DNA of 64,000 bases from Pseudacidovorax sp. (GTDB lineage: Bacteria > Pseudomonadota > Gammaproteobacteria > Burkholderiales > Burkholderiaceae_C). The notes under the pieces are model-generated. The model made no database searches, was not told the origin of the DNA, and saw nothing but the letters and a program-made list of their open reading frames with translations. The translations under genes were made by a program, and so were the position numbers. Where the stretch lies: NCBI RefSeq assembly GCF_017991995.1, contig NZ_JAGOPN010000014.1, positions 1 to 64,000 on the forward strand, given 5' to 3'. Positions 1 through 8,734 of this stretch are shown piece after piece (the stretch's first letter is position 1; each line of letters opens with the position of its first letter).

Positions 1-711
1 TTGCGCCCTTCGAAGGTCAATCTGGCATTCTTATGGCTGTTCACTCGGAAGGTCCCTCTGGTGACTGAAGCGTGGTAACTCCAGTCTCCCAGACCCTTCC
101 GGGTGAACAACCTATTGAGACATGACAACTAGGCGCCTGCGCTGTCCGTATAGGGATCGCGATGCGCATCGTGGTGCTCTCGCGGGGCCAGATCGGACGT
201 AAGCGTCCCCTCACGCTACCCTGCAGTGCAGGTTGCAATACAGCAGCATGCCTGCACTTGCGAGACAGAGCACCCATCCCGATGTGGCGCGATGAGCGCA
301 TCGAGCGCACCAACGCAGGCGGCCGTCATCGTTGTCCGTTCCGATCAATGGAGAGTGGCCCCTCATGGGCCCGGCGGGAAAGTGCAAAGGTCTTGTATTG
401 GGGCGACGCCAACACCCAAGGTTCGCCACCCCCGACGGTGCGCGTCGGGACGCGTCTCAACTCAGTCCGTGCTTATGGACGAGGCGCCACCGCTTTCGCG
501 CCGGCTGCGTTGGGGCAGTAGCCCACGCAGTGCCCGAGCGCTTCCGGGAACGCCTGACTGAGGAGGAGCGTCCTGTCCAGAACGACCTGCAGGCGAATAC
601 GGGGAGCAGCGTGTACGGCCGCAGGAGGCGCTCGGCTGGGCCGAGGCCGTCGAAGTGTTAGCCCGAGCTATGGACGGTGCGCTCCTGATGAGAGCGTTCC
701 GGCGTTGCCCC
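1..711. other. gene-poor region downstream of glmS
   Basis: No protein in these 711 bases could be recognised on either strand. Several overlapping open frames of 70-120 codons exist, but none has a family signature and they shadow one another. The region contains the inverted repeat at 35-112. It lies immediately 3' of glmS, which is the attTn7 position in many bacteria. I looked for Tn7-like ends and found none. It may be decayed accessory DNA. Confidence 0.4.
35..112. repeat. imperfect inverted repeat
   Basis: The arms at 35-52 and 95-112 match at 16 of 18 positions in inverted orientation (core GTTCACYCGGAAGG). Weaker similarity continues inward (TCTGG, GACTG), so almost the whole 78 bp can fold as one hairpin. 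It could be the end of a lost mobile element or a REP-like unit. No transposase is nearby and the family is not identified. Confidence 0.55.
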
Positions 712-2589
712 TCACTCCACCGTCACGCTCTTCGCCAGGTTCCGCGGCTTGTCCACATCCGTCCCCCTTGCGCAGGCCGTGTGATACGCCAGCAGCTGCA
801 GCGGCACCACATGCAGCAGCGGTGACAGGCGACCGTAGTGCTCGGGCATGCGGATCACGTGCAGGCCTTCGCTGTTCTCGATGTGCGTGTCACCGTCGGC
901 CAGCACGTAGAGCACGCCGCCGCGGGCGCGCACTTCCTGCAGGTTGCTCTTGAGCTTGTCCAGCAGCGCGTCGTTGGGCGCCACGGCCACCACGGGCATC
1001 TCGCTGGTGACCAGCGCCAGGGGCCCGTGCTTGAGCTCGCCGGCGGCATAGGCCTCGGCGTGGATGTAGGTCACTTCCTTGAGCTTGAGCGCGCCTTCCA
1101 GGGCAATGGGGTAGTGCAGGCCGCGGCCGAGGAAGAGCGCGTTCTCCTTGCGCGCGAAGTCCTCGGCCCAGGCCACCACCTGCGGCTCCAGTGCCAACAC
1201 CGACTGCAGCGCCACGGGCAGGTGGCGCATCTCCTTGAGGTAGCGGGCTTCGTCCTCTTCGCTCAACCGGCCCTTGGACTGGGCCAGCGCCAGCGTCAGC
1301 AGGAAGAGCCCGGCCAGCTGCGTGGTGAAGGCCTTGGTCGAGGCCACCCCGATCTCCACCCCGGCGCGCGTGATGTAGGCCAGCTTGCATTCGCGCACCA
1401 TGGCGCTGGTGGCCACGTTGCAGATGGTCAGGGTCTGTTCCATGCCCAGGCTGCGCGCATGGCGCAGGGCGGCCAGCGTGTCGGCCGTCTCGCCCGACTG
1501 GCTGATCGTGACCACCAGCGTGCGCGGGTTGGGCACCGAATCGCGGTAGCGGTATTCGCTGGCGATCTCCACCTGTGTCGGCACGCCGGCGATGCCCTCC
1601 AGCCAGTACTTGGCGGTGCAGCCGCTGTAGTAGCTGGTGCCGCAGGCCAGGATCAGCACCTGGTCGATCTCCTGGAACACGCGGTAGGCGCTGGCGCCGG
1701 GCTGGCCGTCCACCTCGGCGCCGTCGAAGAGCTCGGGCACGATGCCTTCGACGCCTTCCAGCGTGTCGGCGATGGCACGGGGCTGCTCGAAGATCTCCTT
1801 CTGCATGTAGTGGCGGTAGGGGCCCAGCTCGGCCGCGCCACTGTGGGCATGCACGGTGCGCACGCGGCGCTCGACGCGCTTGTGGTGGCGGTCGGCGATC
1901 CAGTACTTGCCGGGCTGAAGGTCGACCAGATCACCCTCTTCCAGGTAGACGATCTGGTCGGTCACGCCGGCCAGGGCCATGGCGTCGCTGGCCAGGAAGT
2001 TCTCGCCCTGGCCCACGCCCAGCACCAGCGGCGAGCCGGCGCGCGCGCCGACCACGCGGTGCGGCTCGTCGCGGCAGATGACGGCGATCGCATAGGCGCC
2101 ATGCAGTTGGGCCACCGCGGTCTTGACGGCCTCGAACAGGTCGCCGTCGTAGGCGCTGTCGATCAGGTGGGCGATGACCTCGGTGTCGGTCTGGCTGGCG
2201 AAGACGTAGCCGCGCGTCTGCAGTTGGGTGCGCAGGCTCTCGTGGTTCTCGATGATGCCGTTGTGCACCAGCGCGATCCGCGGCGGCCGCTGGCTGTTGG
2301 GCAGCTCGCCCACGCCATGGCTGAAGTGCGGATGGGCGTTGTGCACGGCCGGCGCGCCGTGCGTGGCCCAGCGCGTGTGGGCGATGCCGGTCTGGCCCTC
2401 GATGTGCTCGGTGCTCACCTGCGTGAGCAGGTCGGCCACGCGCGAGGTGGTGCGCGCCCGCCCCAGGCCGCCGCCCGCATGCACGGCCACGCCGCAGGAG
2501 TCATAGCCGCGGTATTCCAGCCGCTGCAGGCCCTGCACCAGCAGGGGAACGATGTCGCGATGGGAGGCTGCGCCGACGATGCCGCACAT
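712..2589 (-). CDS. glmS: Glutamine--fructose-6-phosphate aminotransferase (isomerizing)
   Basis: Converts fructose-6-phosphate and glutamine to glucosamine-6-phosphate, the first step towards UDP-GlcNAc for peptidoglycan and LPS; cytosolic. The 625-residue protein starts MCGIVGA with the N-terminal nucleophile Cys2 of class II amidotransferases and has the RLEYRGYDS motif. The C-terminal half carries two SIS domains ([18 protein letters not shown]) and ends [13 protein letters not shown], as in the family. Length is close to the E. coli enzyme (609). It is divergent from an Lrp-type regulator, with glmU just beyond, so the two ends of the pathway sit together. A GGAG precedes the ATG. No glmS ribozyme is expected in proteobacteria and none was noticed. 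Confidence 0.97.
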   Translation of the reverse strand: MCGIVGAASHRDIVPLLVQGLQRLEYRGYDSCGVAVHAGGGLGRARTTSRVADLLTQVSTEHIEGQTGIAHTRWATHGAPAVHNAHPHFSHGVGELPNSQRPPRIALVHNGIIENHESLRTQLQTRGYVFASQTDTEVIAHLIDSAYDGDLFEAVKTAVAQLHGAYAIAVICRDEPHRVVGARAGSPLVLGVGQGENFLASDAMALAGVTDQIVYLEEGDLVDLQPGKYWIADRHHKRVERRVRTVHAHSGAAELGPYRHYMQKEIFEQPRAIADTLEGVEGIVPELFDGAEVDGQPGASAYRVFQEIDQVLILACGTSYYSGCTAKYWLEGIAGVPTQVEIASEYRYRDSVPNPRTLVVTISQSGETADTLAALRHARSLGMEQTLTICNVATSAMVRECKLAYITRAGVEIGVASTKAFTTQLAGLFLLTLALAQSKGRLSEEDEARYLKEMRHLPVALQSVLALEPQVVAWAEDFARKENALFLGRGLHYPIALEGALKLKEVTYIHAEAYAAGELKHGPLALVTSEMPVVAVAPNDALLDKLKSNLQEVRARGGVLYVLADGDTHIENSEGLHVIRMPEHYGRLSPLLHVVPLQLLAYHTACARGTDVDKPRNLAKSVTVE

Positions 2590-2713
2590 GGGGAGGTCTC
2601 CAGAAAGGTGGGAGCAGCAGGCGTGCTGCCGAGGTGGGCGATGCTAGGCGAGGCAGAATGAACGTTGCTTTCGTTTTTCTTTCCTAATTGACTATTTATT
2701 CCGTTGCCTCCGA

Positions 2714-2736
2714 TGAATGGAATAAACCCTCATTCA
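2714..2736. promoter_or_regulatory. dyad upstream of the Lrp-type gene
   Basis: A perfect dyad TGAATG-N11-CATTCA sits in the unusually AT-rich glmS/Lrp divergent spacer, ending 11 nt before the chosen Lrp start at 2748. Lrp/AsnC proteins commonly autoregulate through dyads of this type. Binding is inference. Confidence 0.4.
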
Positions 2737-2747
2737 AGCATCAATTC

Positions 2748-3218
2748 ATGGAATTTTCTAACCTCGATGCCATTGACCGGCGTCTGCTGGAAGCCCTCCA
2801 GCGCGATGCCTCGCGCACCAACCAGCAGCTGGCGGCCGACCTGCACCTGTCGCCTCCTACCTGTCTGCGGCGCGTGCAGCGCCTGCGCCAGTCGGGCCTG
2901 ATCGCGCGCGAGGTGGCGTTACTGGACGTGGACCGCCTGGGCGCCACGCTCACGGCCATCGTGGAGATCTCGCTGGACCGGCAGGACGAGCAATCCCTGA
3001 CCGCCTTCGAGGCGCGCGTTGCCCCGGACGAGGCGGTGCAGCAGTGCTACCGCGTCTCGCCCGGGCCGGACTTCGTGCTCATCGTCACCGTGCGCGACAT
3101 GCCCGCCTACCAGGCGCTGGCGCAGCGACTGTTCACCAGCGATGCGAACGTGCGCAACGTGAAGGCCTTCTTCAGCGTGCGCCGGGCCAAGTTCGAGCCG
3201 CGGGTGCCGTTGGAATAG
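2748..3218 (+). CDS. Lrp/AsnC family transcriptional regulator
   Basis: A 156-residue DNA-binding regulator. The N-terminal HTH begins LDAIDRRLLEALQRDAS and continues with LSPPTCLRRVQRLRQSGLI. The C-terminal RAM/AsnC ligand domain contains the CYRVSGPDFV-type region (here VSPGPDFVLIVTV). An in-frame ATG at 2688 would add 20 residues, but the ATG at 2748 gives the normal family length and leaves the dyad at 2714-2736 outside the gene. It lies between glmS and glmU, divergent from glmS and convergent with glmU, so a role in amino-sugar or amino-acid sensing is possible. The effector is unknown. Confidence 0.9.
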   Translation: MEFSNLDAIDRRLLEALQRDASRTNQQLAADLHLSPPTCLRRVQRLRQSGLIAREVALLDVDRLGATLTAIVEISLDRQDEQSLTAFEARVAPDEAVQQCYRVSPGPDFVLIVTVRDMPAYQALAQRLFTSDANVRNVKAFFSVRRAKFEPRVPLE

Positions 3219-3338
3219 GGCACCTGCCCATTGCACCTGGACGGCGAACCCTTCTCCCCGTGCGGCAGTGGGATTGGGGGAAAGGGGATGCTTCACCCCA
3301 GCCGGGCCGCGCGCCCGCACTGCGGCCCCTCGTCCCCA

Positions 3339-3360
3339 CCCTCTCCGGCGACGGAGAGGG
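3339..3360. other. perfect hairpin between convergent genes
   Basis: CCCTCTCCG and CGGAGAGGG form a perfect 9-bp stem with a 4-nt loop, between the convergent Lrp gene and glmU. It lacks a clear U-run, so it may be a weak bidirectional terminator or a REP-like unit. The rest of 3219-3374 shows nothing recognisable. Confidence 0.4.
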
Positions 3361-3374
3361 AGCCGGTCATGCTG

Positions 3375-4808
3375 TCAGGGCTTCTTCGCGCCCTTCACGG
3401 GCCGCTTCCAGTTCGCGAAGCTCACCTGCCGCGCCCGGGCCACCGTCAACGCACCGGGCTCGGTGCTCTTGCCGATGGTCGAGCCGCCGCCGATGGTGCC
3501 GCCGGCACCGATCGTCACCGGCGCGATCAGCACGCAGTTGCTGCCCACATGCACGTCGTCGCCGATCACCGTGCGGTGCTTGTTGGCGCCGTCGTAGTTG
3601 GCCGTGATGCTGCCGGCGCCGTAGTTGACGCGCTCGCCCACCGTGGCGTCGCCCAGGTAGGCCAGGTGATTGGCCTTGGCGCCGTCGGCCAGGATCGAGT
3701 TCTTCACCTCGACGAAGTTGCCGATGTGCACCTCGCGGCCCAGTTGCGCGCCGGGGCGCAGGCGGGCATAGGGGCCGATGAGCGCGCCCGCGCCCACGAC
3801 CACGCCGGCCGCTTCGCCGGCGATGTGGGTGTAGGGATGGATCACCGCACCGGCCTCGATGCGCGCATCCGAGATGACGCAGTGCGCGCCGATGCGCACG
3901 CCCTCGCCCAGGTTCACGCGGCCTTCGAAGATGCAGTTGATGTCGATCTCGACATCGGCGGCGCATTCCAGCTCGCCGCGCAGGTCGAAGCGCGCCGGGT
4001 CGGCCAGGCGCACGCCGGCACCCATCAGGCGCTCGGCCTGGCGGCGCTGCCAGTCGCGCTCCAGGGCAGCCAGTTGCGCGGGGCTGTTGATGCCGGCCAC
4101 CTGCAGCGCGTCGGTGGTCTTCTGCGCCACCACGGGCAGGCCCTCGGCCACGGCCATGCCGACCACGTCGGTCAGGTAGTACTCGCCCTGGGCGTTGTCG
4201 TTGGACAGCCGCGCCAGCCAGCCGGCCAGCGCGCGGGCGGGCGCCGCCATCACGCCCGAATAGATCTCGCGCACCTGGCGCTGGGCCTCGGTCGCGTCCT
4301 TGTGCTCGACGATGGCCTGGACGCCGCCGGCCGCATCGCGCAGCACCCGGCCGTAGCCGGTGGGGTCGGGCAGGTCGATGGTGAGCAGCGCCAGACGCTC
4401 GCCGCCGCTGGCCTCGACCAGGGCGCGCAGCGTGTCCTCGGCGATCAGCGGCACGTCGCCCGACAGCACCAGCACCACGCCATCGCCGGCCAACGCGGGC
4501 ACGGCCTGCTGCACGGCGTGGCCCGTGCCCAGTTGCGGCGACTGGCGCACGCAGCGCACGTCGGCACCCAGCTGCCAGGCGGGGATGGCGGCCTCGACCT
4601 CCTCCGCGCCGTGGCCGGTGACCACCACCACGCGCCGCGCGCCCAGGCCGGCGGCCGTACGCAGCACATGGGCAAGCAGCGGGCGGCCAGCCAATCGATG
4701 CAACACTTTGGGCAGGCGACTCTTCATGCGCGTGCCCTTGCCGGCCGCCATGACGACGACATCGACGGCGATCGAGGAAAGGCTGGACGTGGTGGGTGCA
4801 ATGGTCAT
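3375..4808 (-). CDS. glmU: Bifunctional UDP-GlcNAc pyrophosphorylase / glucosamine-1-phosphate N-acetyltransferase
   Basis: Makes UDP-N-acetylglucosamine: the C-terminal domain acetylates glucosamine-1-phosphate and the N-terminal domain uridylylates it. The 477-residue protein has the nucleotidyltransferase signature VVVMAAGKGTRMKSRLPKVL near residues 16-35, the QLGTGHAVQQA segment, and GYGRVLR. The C-terminal left-handed beta-helix contains the hexapeptide repeats and GNFVEVKNS, AYLGDATVG and NYDGANKHRT. It is slightly longer than E. coli GlmU (456) because of about 12 extra N-terminal residues, so a later start is possible. Together with glmS it covers three of the steps from fructose-6-phosphate to UDP-GlcNAc. 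Confidence 0.96.
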   Translation of the reverse strand: MTIAPTTSSLSSIAVDVVVMAAGKGTRMKSRLPKVLHRLAGRPLLAHVLRTAAGLGARRVVVVTGHGAEEVEAAIPAWQLGADVRCVRQSPQLGTGHAVQQAVPALAGDGVVLVLSGDVPLIAEDTLRALVEASGGERLALLTIDLPDPTGYGRVLRDAAGGVQAIVEHKDATEAQRQVREIYSGVMAAPARALAGWLARLSNDNAQGEYYLTDVVGMAVAEGLPVVAQKTTDALQVAGINSPAQLAALERDWQRRQAERLMGAGVRLADPARFDLRGELECAADVEIDINCIFEGRVNLGEGVRIGAHCVISDARIEAGAVIHPYTHIAGEAAGVVVGAGALIGPYARLRPGAQLGREVHIGNFVEVKNSILADGAKANHLAYLGDATVGERVNYGAGSITANYDGANKHRTVIGDDVHVGSNCVLIAPVTIGAGGTIGGGSTIGKSTEPGALTVARARQVSFANWKRPVKGAKKP

Positions 4809-4893
4809 GGTCGGTGCTGCGTCGGCAGCGTGCGATGAGGCGGAAAGCGGTCCGCGCGAGGGGCCGCGAGGCGGCGGCAGCGGGCTGCGAAAA

Positions 4894-5748
4894 GTGGCGC
4901 GGATTATCGGCGCGCTGCTCCTGGCGGTCGTGCTCGGCGGCTGCAGCGCGGTGCGTCTGGCCTACAACAACCTGCCCGAGATCAGCTACTGGTGGCTGGA
5001 CGGCTACCTGGACTTCGATGGCGCCCAGAGCCTGCAGGTGAAGGCGGCCCTGGCCGGGCTGCAGGAGTGGCACCGCCGCGAGGAGCTGCCCCGCTTCGTC
5101 GCCCTCGCCGGCCAGGCTCGCGACCTGGCGCGGGGCGACATCACGGCCGCGCAGGTCTGCGCCATGTCGGAGGCCGTACAGGCGCGCCTGCTGGCGCTGG
5201 CCGTGCGCGCCGAGCCCGAGGCCACCACGCTGGCCCAGAGCCTGTCGCCCGCCCAGCTGCAGGTGCTGGAGCGCAAGTTCACCCGCATCAATGGCGAGTT
5301 CCGCCGCGAGTGGCTGCGCCTGCTGCCGGCCGAGGTGCAGGACAAGCGCTACGACACCTTCCTGGACCGCTACGAGGACTTCTACGGCCCCTTGGACTTG
5401 CGCCAGCGTGAGCTGCTGCGGCAGGCGGTGCGCCAATCGGCCTTCAGTCCGCAGAAGCTGGACAACGTGCGACGGGCGCGACAGGCCGAAGTGATGGCGT
5501 TGCTGCGGGGACTGCAGCAGCAGCCCGGCCTGCCGGCGGCGGAGGCGCAGCAACGTGTGCATGCGCTGGTGATGCGCGTCTTCGAGCCGCCGCCGGGCGA
5601 ATGGCGCACACAGCAGGACGCGCTGACGCAGGAGGGTTGCCGCAACACGGCCCAGCTGCATGCCGCGATGAGCCCCGCGCAACGCGAACGGGCGGCTCAG
5701 CGCATCGAGGGCTATCGGCAGGACCTGATCGCGCTCACCGCGCCTTGA
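4894..5748 (+). CDS. DUF6279-type lipoprotein
   Basis: Predicted lipoprotein of 284 residues. From the GTG at 4894 it starts with MARIIGALLLAVVLGGCSAV, a short signal with a lipobox LGGC (Cys17). The mature part begins VRLAYNNLPEISYWWLDGYLDF, characteristic of the family. The rest is helical and Arg/Gln-rich with YEDFYGPL. The frame stays open upstream across antisense glmU; the GTG is chosen because it directly precedes the signal peptide, while ATGs at 4801/4807 would bury it. It diverges from glmU. Function is unknown. Confidence 0.8.
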   Translation: MARIIGALLLAVVLGGCSAVRLAYNNLPEISYWWLDGYLDFDGAQSLQVKAALAGLQEWHRREELPRFVALAGQARDLARGDITAAQVCAMSEAVQARLLALAVRAEPEATTLAQSLSPAQLQVLERKFTRINGEFRREWLRLLPAEVQDKRYDTFLDRYEDFYGPLDLRQRELLRQAVRQSAFSPQKLDNVRRARQAEVMALLRGLQQQPGLPAAEAQQRVHALVMRVFEPPPGEWRTQQDALTQEGCRNTAQLHAAMSPAQRERAAQRIEGYRQDLIALTAP

Positions 5749-5760
5749 GGCGCCGGCGAA

Positions 5761-6510
5761 TCAGAGGAGGGGGACCGGCCGCATTGGGCGCTCGAAGTAG
5801 TCGCCCAGCGCCTCCAGCGCATGGGGCTCCAGGATCTCCAGCCAGCCGCCTTCCAGCCGGTGCAGGCCCAGGCGCTGCAGCTTGCGCAGCGTCTTGTTGG
5901 TGTGCACCAGCGACAGGCCCAGCGCATCGGCGATGTGCTGCTGCTGGAAGGGAAACTCCACCTTGTCGCCTTCCGTCATGCCCAGGTGCTGGGCACGGCG
6001 GTACAGGTGCATCAGCAGCATCGCGACCCGTTCGGCCGCCGTGCGGCGTCCGGTGGTGACGAGGTTGTCGTCCACCATCTTCTCCTCGCGCGCGGCCAGC
6101 CAGGTGATGTCGTAGCCCAGCTTGGGATGCTGCAGAAAGAAGTCCCACAGCCGGTCACGGGGAAAGGTGCAGAGCACCACGTCCGAGGCGGCCTCCACGC
6201 CGTGGGTACGGCCATCGGCGAACTCGTCCTGCAGGCCGAGCAGGTCACCCGGCAAGAGGAAGTTCAGGATCTGCCGCCGCCCATCGCCGAGCGTCTTGTA
6301 GCGGAAGGCCCAGCCCGAATAGAGCGTGTAGAGCTGGTCGCTGCGCACATGCTCGCCGATGATGCGTTCTCCCGCGGCCACACGCCGGCTGCCGGTGCGC
6401 CATTCGGCGACGGCCCGGCGCTCGGGTTCGGAGAGGGCAAGAAAGGCGGGAAGGCTGCGCAGGCGGCATTCGCTGCACGGATGGCCACAGGCCGAATGGG
6501 ACACCGACAT
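5761..6510 (-). CDS. Crp/Fnr family transcriptional regulator (Fnr-like cysteines)
   Basis: 249-residue regulator with an N-terminal cyclic-nucleotide-binding fold (GWAFRYKTLGDGRRQI, LLPGDLLGL) and a C-terminal winged helix (QQQHIADALGLSLVHTNKTLRKLQ). N-terminal cysteines C8, C12 and C15, plus C114 in VVLCTFP at the place of E. coli Fnr Cys122, suggest an Fe-S cluster. The spacing C-x3-C-x2-C differs from classical Fnr, and the usual third cysteine position is Pro21. The start at MSVSHSACGH gives the normal length; an upstream in-frame ATG at 6579 adds 23 residues. It is divergent from a BLUF photoreceptor gene. Oxygen or redox sensing is inferred. Confidence 0.85.
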   Translation of the reverse strand: MSVSHSACGHPCSECRLRSLPAFLALSEPERRAVAEWRTGSRRVAAGERIIGEHVRSDQLYTLYSGWAFRYKTLGDGRRQILNFLLPGDLLGLQDEFADGRTHGVEAASDVVLCTFPRDRLWDFFLQHPKLGYDITWLAAREEKMVDDNLVTTGRRTAAERVAMLLMHLYRRAQHLGMTEGDKVEFPFQQQHIADALGLSLVHTNKTLRKLQRLGLHRLEGGWLEILEPHALEALGDYFERPMRPVPLL

Positions 6511-6545
6511 CGGGCAGATGCAAGGGTTAGGGGTGCGCCAATATA

Positions 6546-6573
6546 GACATTCGGCCTGTGTCTTTTGACATTC
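6546..6573. promoter_or_regulatory. direct repeats in the Fnr-like/BLUF divergent promoter
   Basis: GACATTC occurs at 6546-6552 and again at 6567-6573, exactly 21 bp apart (two helical turns), between the two divergent genes. A TATATT -10-like hexamer for the leftward gene overlaps 6540-6545. This may be a shared operator. No TTGAT-N4-ATCAA Fnr box is present. Confidence 0.35.
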
Positions 6574-6618
6574 CTCCAACGCCGCCCAGCGTCGGCCGGC
6601 GCCCTAAAGTGGATGGCG

Positions 6619-7026
6619 ATGCCTGCTGACGCCCACAGCCTCTACGAGTTCTTCTACACCAGCCAACTCGATCCCCAGACCTCCCCCACGGTGGTGGGAC
6701 AGATCCTGTCGAGGGCCAGGCCCCACAACGCGCAGGCGGGCGTGAGCGGACTGCTGGTGTTCGACGGCCTGCGCTTCTTCCAGCACCTGGAAGGCCCACG
6801 CGCGATGCTCGAACCGTTGATGGGCCGCATCGTCGGCGACGCCCGGCACGAGGACGTGCGCATCCTGTATGAAGGCGTGCTCGACCAGCGGCGCTACCAC
6901 CGCTTCGACATGGGCTACGCCCAGACCGACGACCTCGATGCGCTTGCCGCATTGATCAGCCTCTCCGGCCTGCCCGCCGTCGAGCGCTTTTTGCATATGC
7001 GATCAGGCTTCGACATCCAGGCCTGA
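6619..7026 (+). CDS. BLUF-domain blue-light sensor protein
   Basis: Stand-alone FAD-binding BLUF photoreceptor of 135 residues. The key residues are visible: Tyr13 (EFFYTSQ), Asn37 (ARPHNAQAGVSGLL), Gln55 (RFFQHLEG) and Met98 (FDMGY). The Trp usually two residues before this Met is Phe96, which may alter the photochemistry. No output domain is fused, so it probably signals through a partner protein. ATG 6619 is chosen because a TAAAGT -10-like box lies 8 nt upstream; ATG 6613 is an alternative. Divergent from the Fnr-like gene, which suggests joint light and redox control (inference). Confidence 0.88.
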   Translation: MPADAHSLYEFFYTSQLDPQTSPTVVGQILSRARPHNAQAGVSGLLVFDGLRFFQHLEGPRAMLEPLMGRIVGDARHEDVRILYEGVLDQRRYHRFDMGYAQTDDLDALAALISLSGLPAVERFLHMRSGFDIQA

Positions 7027-7083
7027 CGGCGCGCCGACGCGCTGCATTCAAGCCGCGCGCGCCACGTCCATCCGATCTCGGGC

Positions 7084-7191
7084 GGCCGCGGAGCAGACCA
7101 AGCGGGACCATCCGCGGAACCGGCTGCGCCGGGCCGCAGGATGTGCCCCCTGAAAGGGGGTGGGCGGCGCGCAAAGCGCAGAGCCTGGGGG
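7084..7191 (-). repeat. interspersed repeat, copy B
   Basis: About 108 bp matching 25489-25594 at roughly 80% by eye when reverse-complemented. Shared blocks include CCCCCAGGCTC, CTGCGCTTtGCGC-like sequence, AGGGGGC, GCGGCCCGGC and GCCGGTTCCGCGGATG. It starts at the base directly after the stop codon of the DUF2917 gene (7192-7194) and is oriented with that gene. It contains self-complementary CCCCCT/AGGGGG-type and CCGGC/GCCGG arms. Confidence 0.8.
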
Positions 7192-7506
7192 TTAGTCTTG
7201 ATCCCAGGTGTAGGTCGCGCCGAAGCCGTCCCACGGCTCCATCACGATGCGCTGGCCGGCCTCGACCACCAGCGACTCGCCGGGGCCGACGACCAGGTCT
7301 TCGCTGCCCCATTGGGCCGTGGCGTCGCGGGTGACCCACACGCGGCCCTGCCGCAGCCGCAGCACGCTGCGGCTCTGTGCCCGCAGGCTGATGGCCTGCC
7401 CCGCCTTGAGCTGCCAGGCGCCACGGCGCACGGCCGGCGGAATCGCAGCGGCGGGCGCGGCGATCAGGGCTTCGCGGGTCGTGGTGCTCAGGGTGGCGGC
7501 GGTCAT
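7192..7506 (-). CDS. DUF2917 domain protein
   Basis: Small 104-residue protein of unknown function. The central part is a cupin-like beta segment (GAWQLKAGQAISLRAQ, LRLRQGRVWVTRDA, GESLVVEAGQRIVMEPWDG), as expected for DUF2917. The start at 7506 has a GAGGAGAA ribosome-binding site; an upstream in-frame ATG lacks one. It is transcribed away from the LysR gene at 7666, and that pairing suggests regulation by, or functional coupling to, the neighbour. A second DUF2917 gene in this window (19417-19797) also faces a regulator. Confidence 0.8.
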   Translation of the reverse strand: MTAATLSTTTREALIAAPAAAIPPAVRRGAWQLKAGQAISLRAQSRSVLRLRQGRVWVTRDATAQWGSEDLVVGPGESLVVEAGQRIVMEPWDGFGATYTWDQD

Positions 7507-7614
7507 GGCGGTTCTCCTCGTCGGGCAGCGTGTCGCCCATTGCGCCACGTCTGCTTCGGGAACCGATCATCTGCAGCACGGCGCGGCCGGTCCAATGAAA
7601 ACGCGCTAGGCTAC

Positions 7615-7633
7615 TGATGCCGGCGACGCATCA
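7615..7633. promoter_or_regulatory. LysR-type operator candidate
   Basis: TGATGC-N7-GCATCA is a perfect dyad that also fits TGAT-N11-ATCA, the T-N11-A LysR box. It lies between DUF2917 and the LysR gene, 33 nt before the LysR start, just after a TAGGCT -10-like hexamer at 7608-7613. Confidence 0.5.
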
Positions 7634-7665
7634 ATCGCCGCCCGCCCCTCCTGTCCGTCCCGCCC

Positions 7666-8649
7666 ATGCAGCACTCCCAGACCCACCTGCGCACCCGGCC
7701 CATCGGCGCCGGCTACCTGCGCGCCTTCGAGGCCGTGGCCCGACATCTGAACTTCCGCGCCGCGGCGGAGGAGATGGCGCTGACGCAGTCCGCGGTCAGC
7801 CGCCAGATCCAGTCGCTCGAAGAAGAGGTGGGCGTGCCGCTCTTCCTGCGCCACACCCGGGCGGTGGAGCTGACCAGCGCCGGCGCACAGTTGCTGCTGG
7901 CCACGCAGCAGGCGCTGCCGCGCATCGACGGCGCCGTGCGGCTCATCCGCCAGAGCGCCGGCCGCAAGAGCGTGGCGCTGACCACTTTTGCCTCTTTCGC
8001 ATCGATGTGGCTGATCCCGCGGCTGGAGGCCTTCCAGCAGGAGCATCCGGACATCGACATCCGCATCGATGCCAGCGACGTGGCGGTGGACCTGGAACTG
8101 GTCGACATCGACATGGCGCTGCGCTACGGCCCCGCCGAAGCCATGCCCGCGGGCGCGGTGCGCCTCTTCGGCGAGACGCTGATGCCGGTGGCCAGCCCCT
8201 GGCTCATCAAGAGCAGCCCGGCCATCCGTGAGCCGGCGGACATCACCCGCTTCACGTTGATCGAGGCCGGTGACGCGCACCGCACACACCTCGAATGGCT
8301 GACCTGGCGCCGCTGGTTCGAGACCAATGGCCTGGCCCGCTCGCAGCCGCGGCGCTGGTTGTATTTCAACTATGCCTACCAGATGGTGCAGGCCGCGCTG
8401 TCGGGCCAGGGGGTGGTGCTGGCGCGCAGCCCCCTCATCGCCGAAAGCCTGGCCAGCGGCGACCTCGTGGAGGTGCTGCCGCGCCAGCGCATGGATTCGC
8501 CGATGGCCTACTGGCTGCTGGTGGCGCCGCGCAGCACCGCACGGCCGGAGATCCGCGCCTTCTGCGACTGGCTGCGCCAACAGGCCGCGGTCACGCGCAA
8601 GACCATCGGCGACGGGCCGGACCCGGACACGCTCACGGAGTTGGACTGA
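7666..8649 (+). CDS. LysR family regulator, GcvA-like
   Basis: 327-residue LysR regulator. The N-terminal HTH reads YLRAFEAVARHLNFRAAAEEMALTQSAVSRQIQSLEEEVG. The substrate-binding domain begins near residue 100 (VALTTFASFASMWLIPRLEAFQ) and includes the DVAVDLELVDIDMALRYG segment typical of the GcvA/AmpR branch. The C-terminal tail is extended. Divergent from DUF2917, with a T-N11-A dyad between them. The effector is unknown. Confidence 0.9.
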   Translation: MQHSQTHLRTRPIGAGYLRAFEAVARHLNFRAAAEEMALTQSAVSRQIQSLEEEVGVPLFLRHTRAVELTSAGAQLLLATQQALPRIDGAVRLIRQSAGRKSVALTTFASFASMWLIPRLEAFQQEHPDIDIRIDASDVAVDLELVDIDMALRYGPAEAMPAGAVRLFGETLMPVASPWLIKSSPAIREPADITRFTLIEAGDAHRTHLEWLTWRRWFETNGLARSQPRRWLYFNYAYQMVQAALSGQGVVLARSPLIAESLASGDLVEVLPRQRMDSPMAYWLLVAPRSTARPEIRAFCDWLRQQAAVTRKTIGDGPDPDTLTELD

Positions 8650-8734
8650 ACACCGGCCGCGCAGGGTGTCTGCGCGGTCGGCGCAATCGCCCATCCAGCG
8701 AGATCGGTACCCATAAGGCACCCAGAGGCGCAGG

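Noticed and set aside
162-661. Small open frames in the left-end region
   Set aside because: Overlapping frames on both strands, no ribosome-binding sites, no recognisable homology; kept only as a region note.
640-711. Tn7 end next to glmS
   Set aside because: No TGTGGG-type terminal sequence or repeated 22-bp sites could be seen in the first bases downstream of glmS.
838-2661. 607-codon open frame on the plus strand
   Set aside because: Antisense shadow of glmS; composition is His/Gly/Val/Leu/Arg-rich with no family motif, as expected for the complement of GC-rich codons.
2590-2747. glmS ribozyme or riboswitch in the glmS leader
   Set aside because: The leader is short and shows no such structure; the ribozyme is typical of Firmicutes.
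3231-4838. 535-codon plus-strand frame opposite glmU
   Set aside because: Shadow of glmU with low-complexity composition and no recognisable domain.
6511-6618. Canonical Fnr box in the Fnr-like/BLUF spacer
   Set aside because: No TTGAT-N4-ATCAA match; only the GACATTC direct repeats were found.
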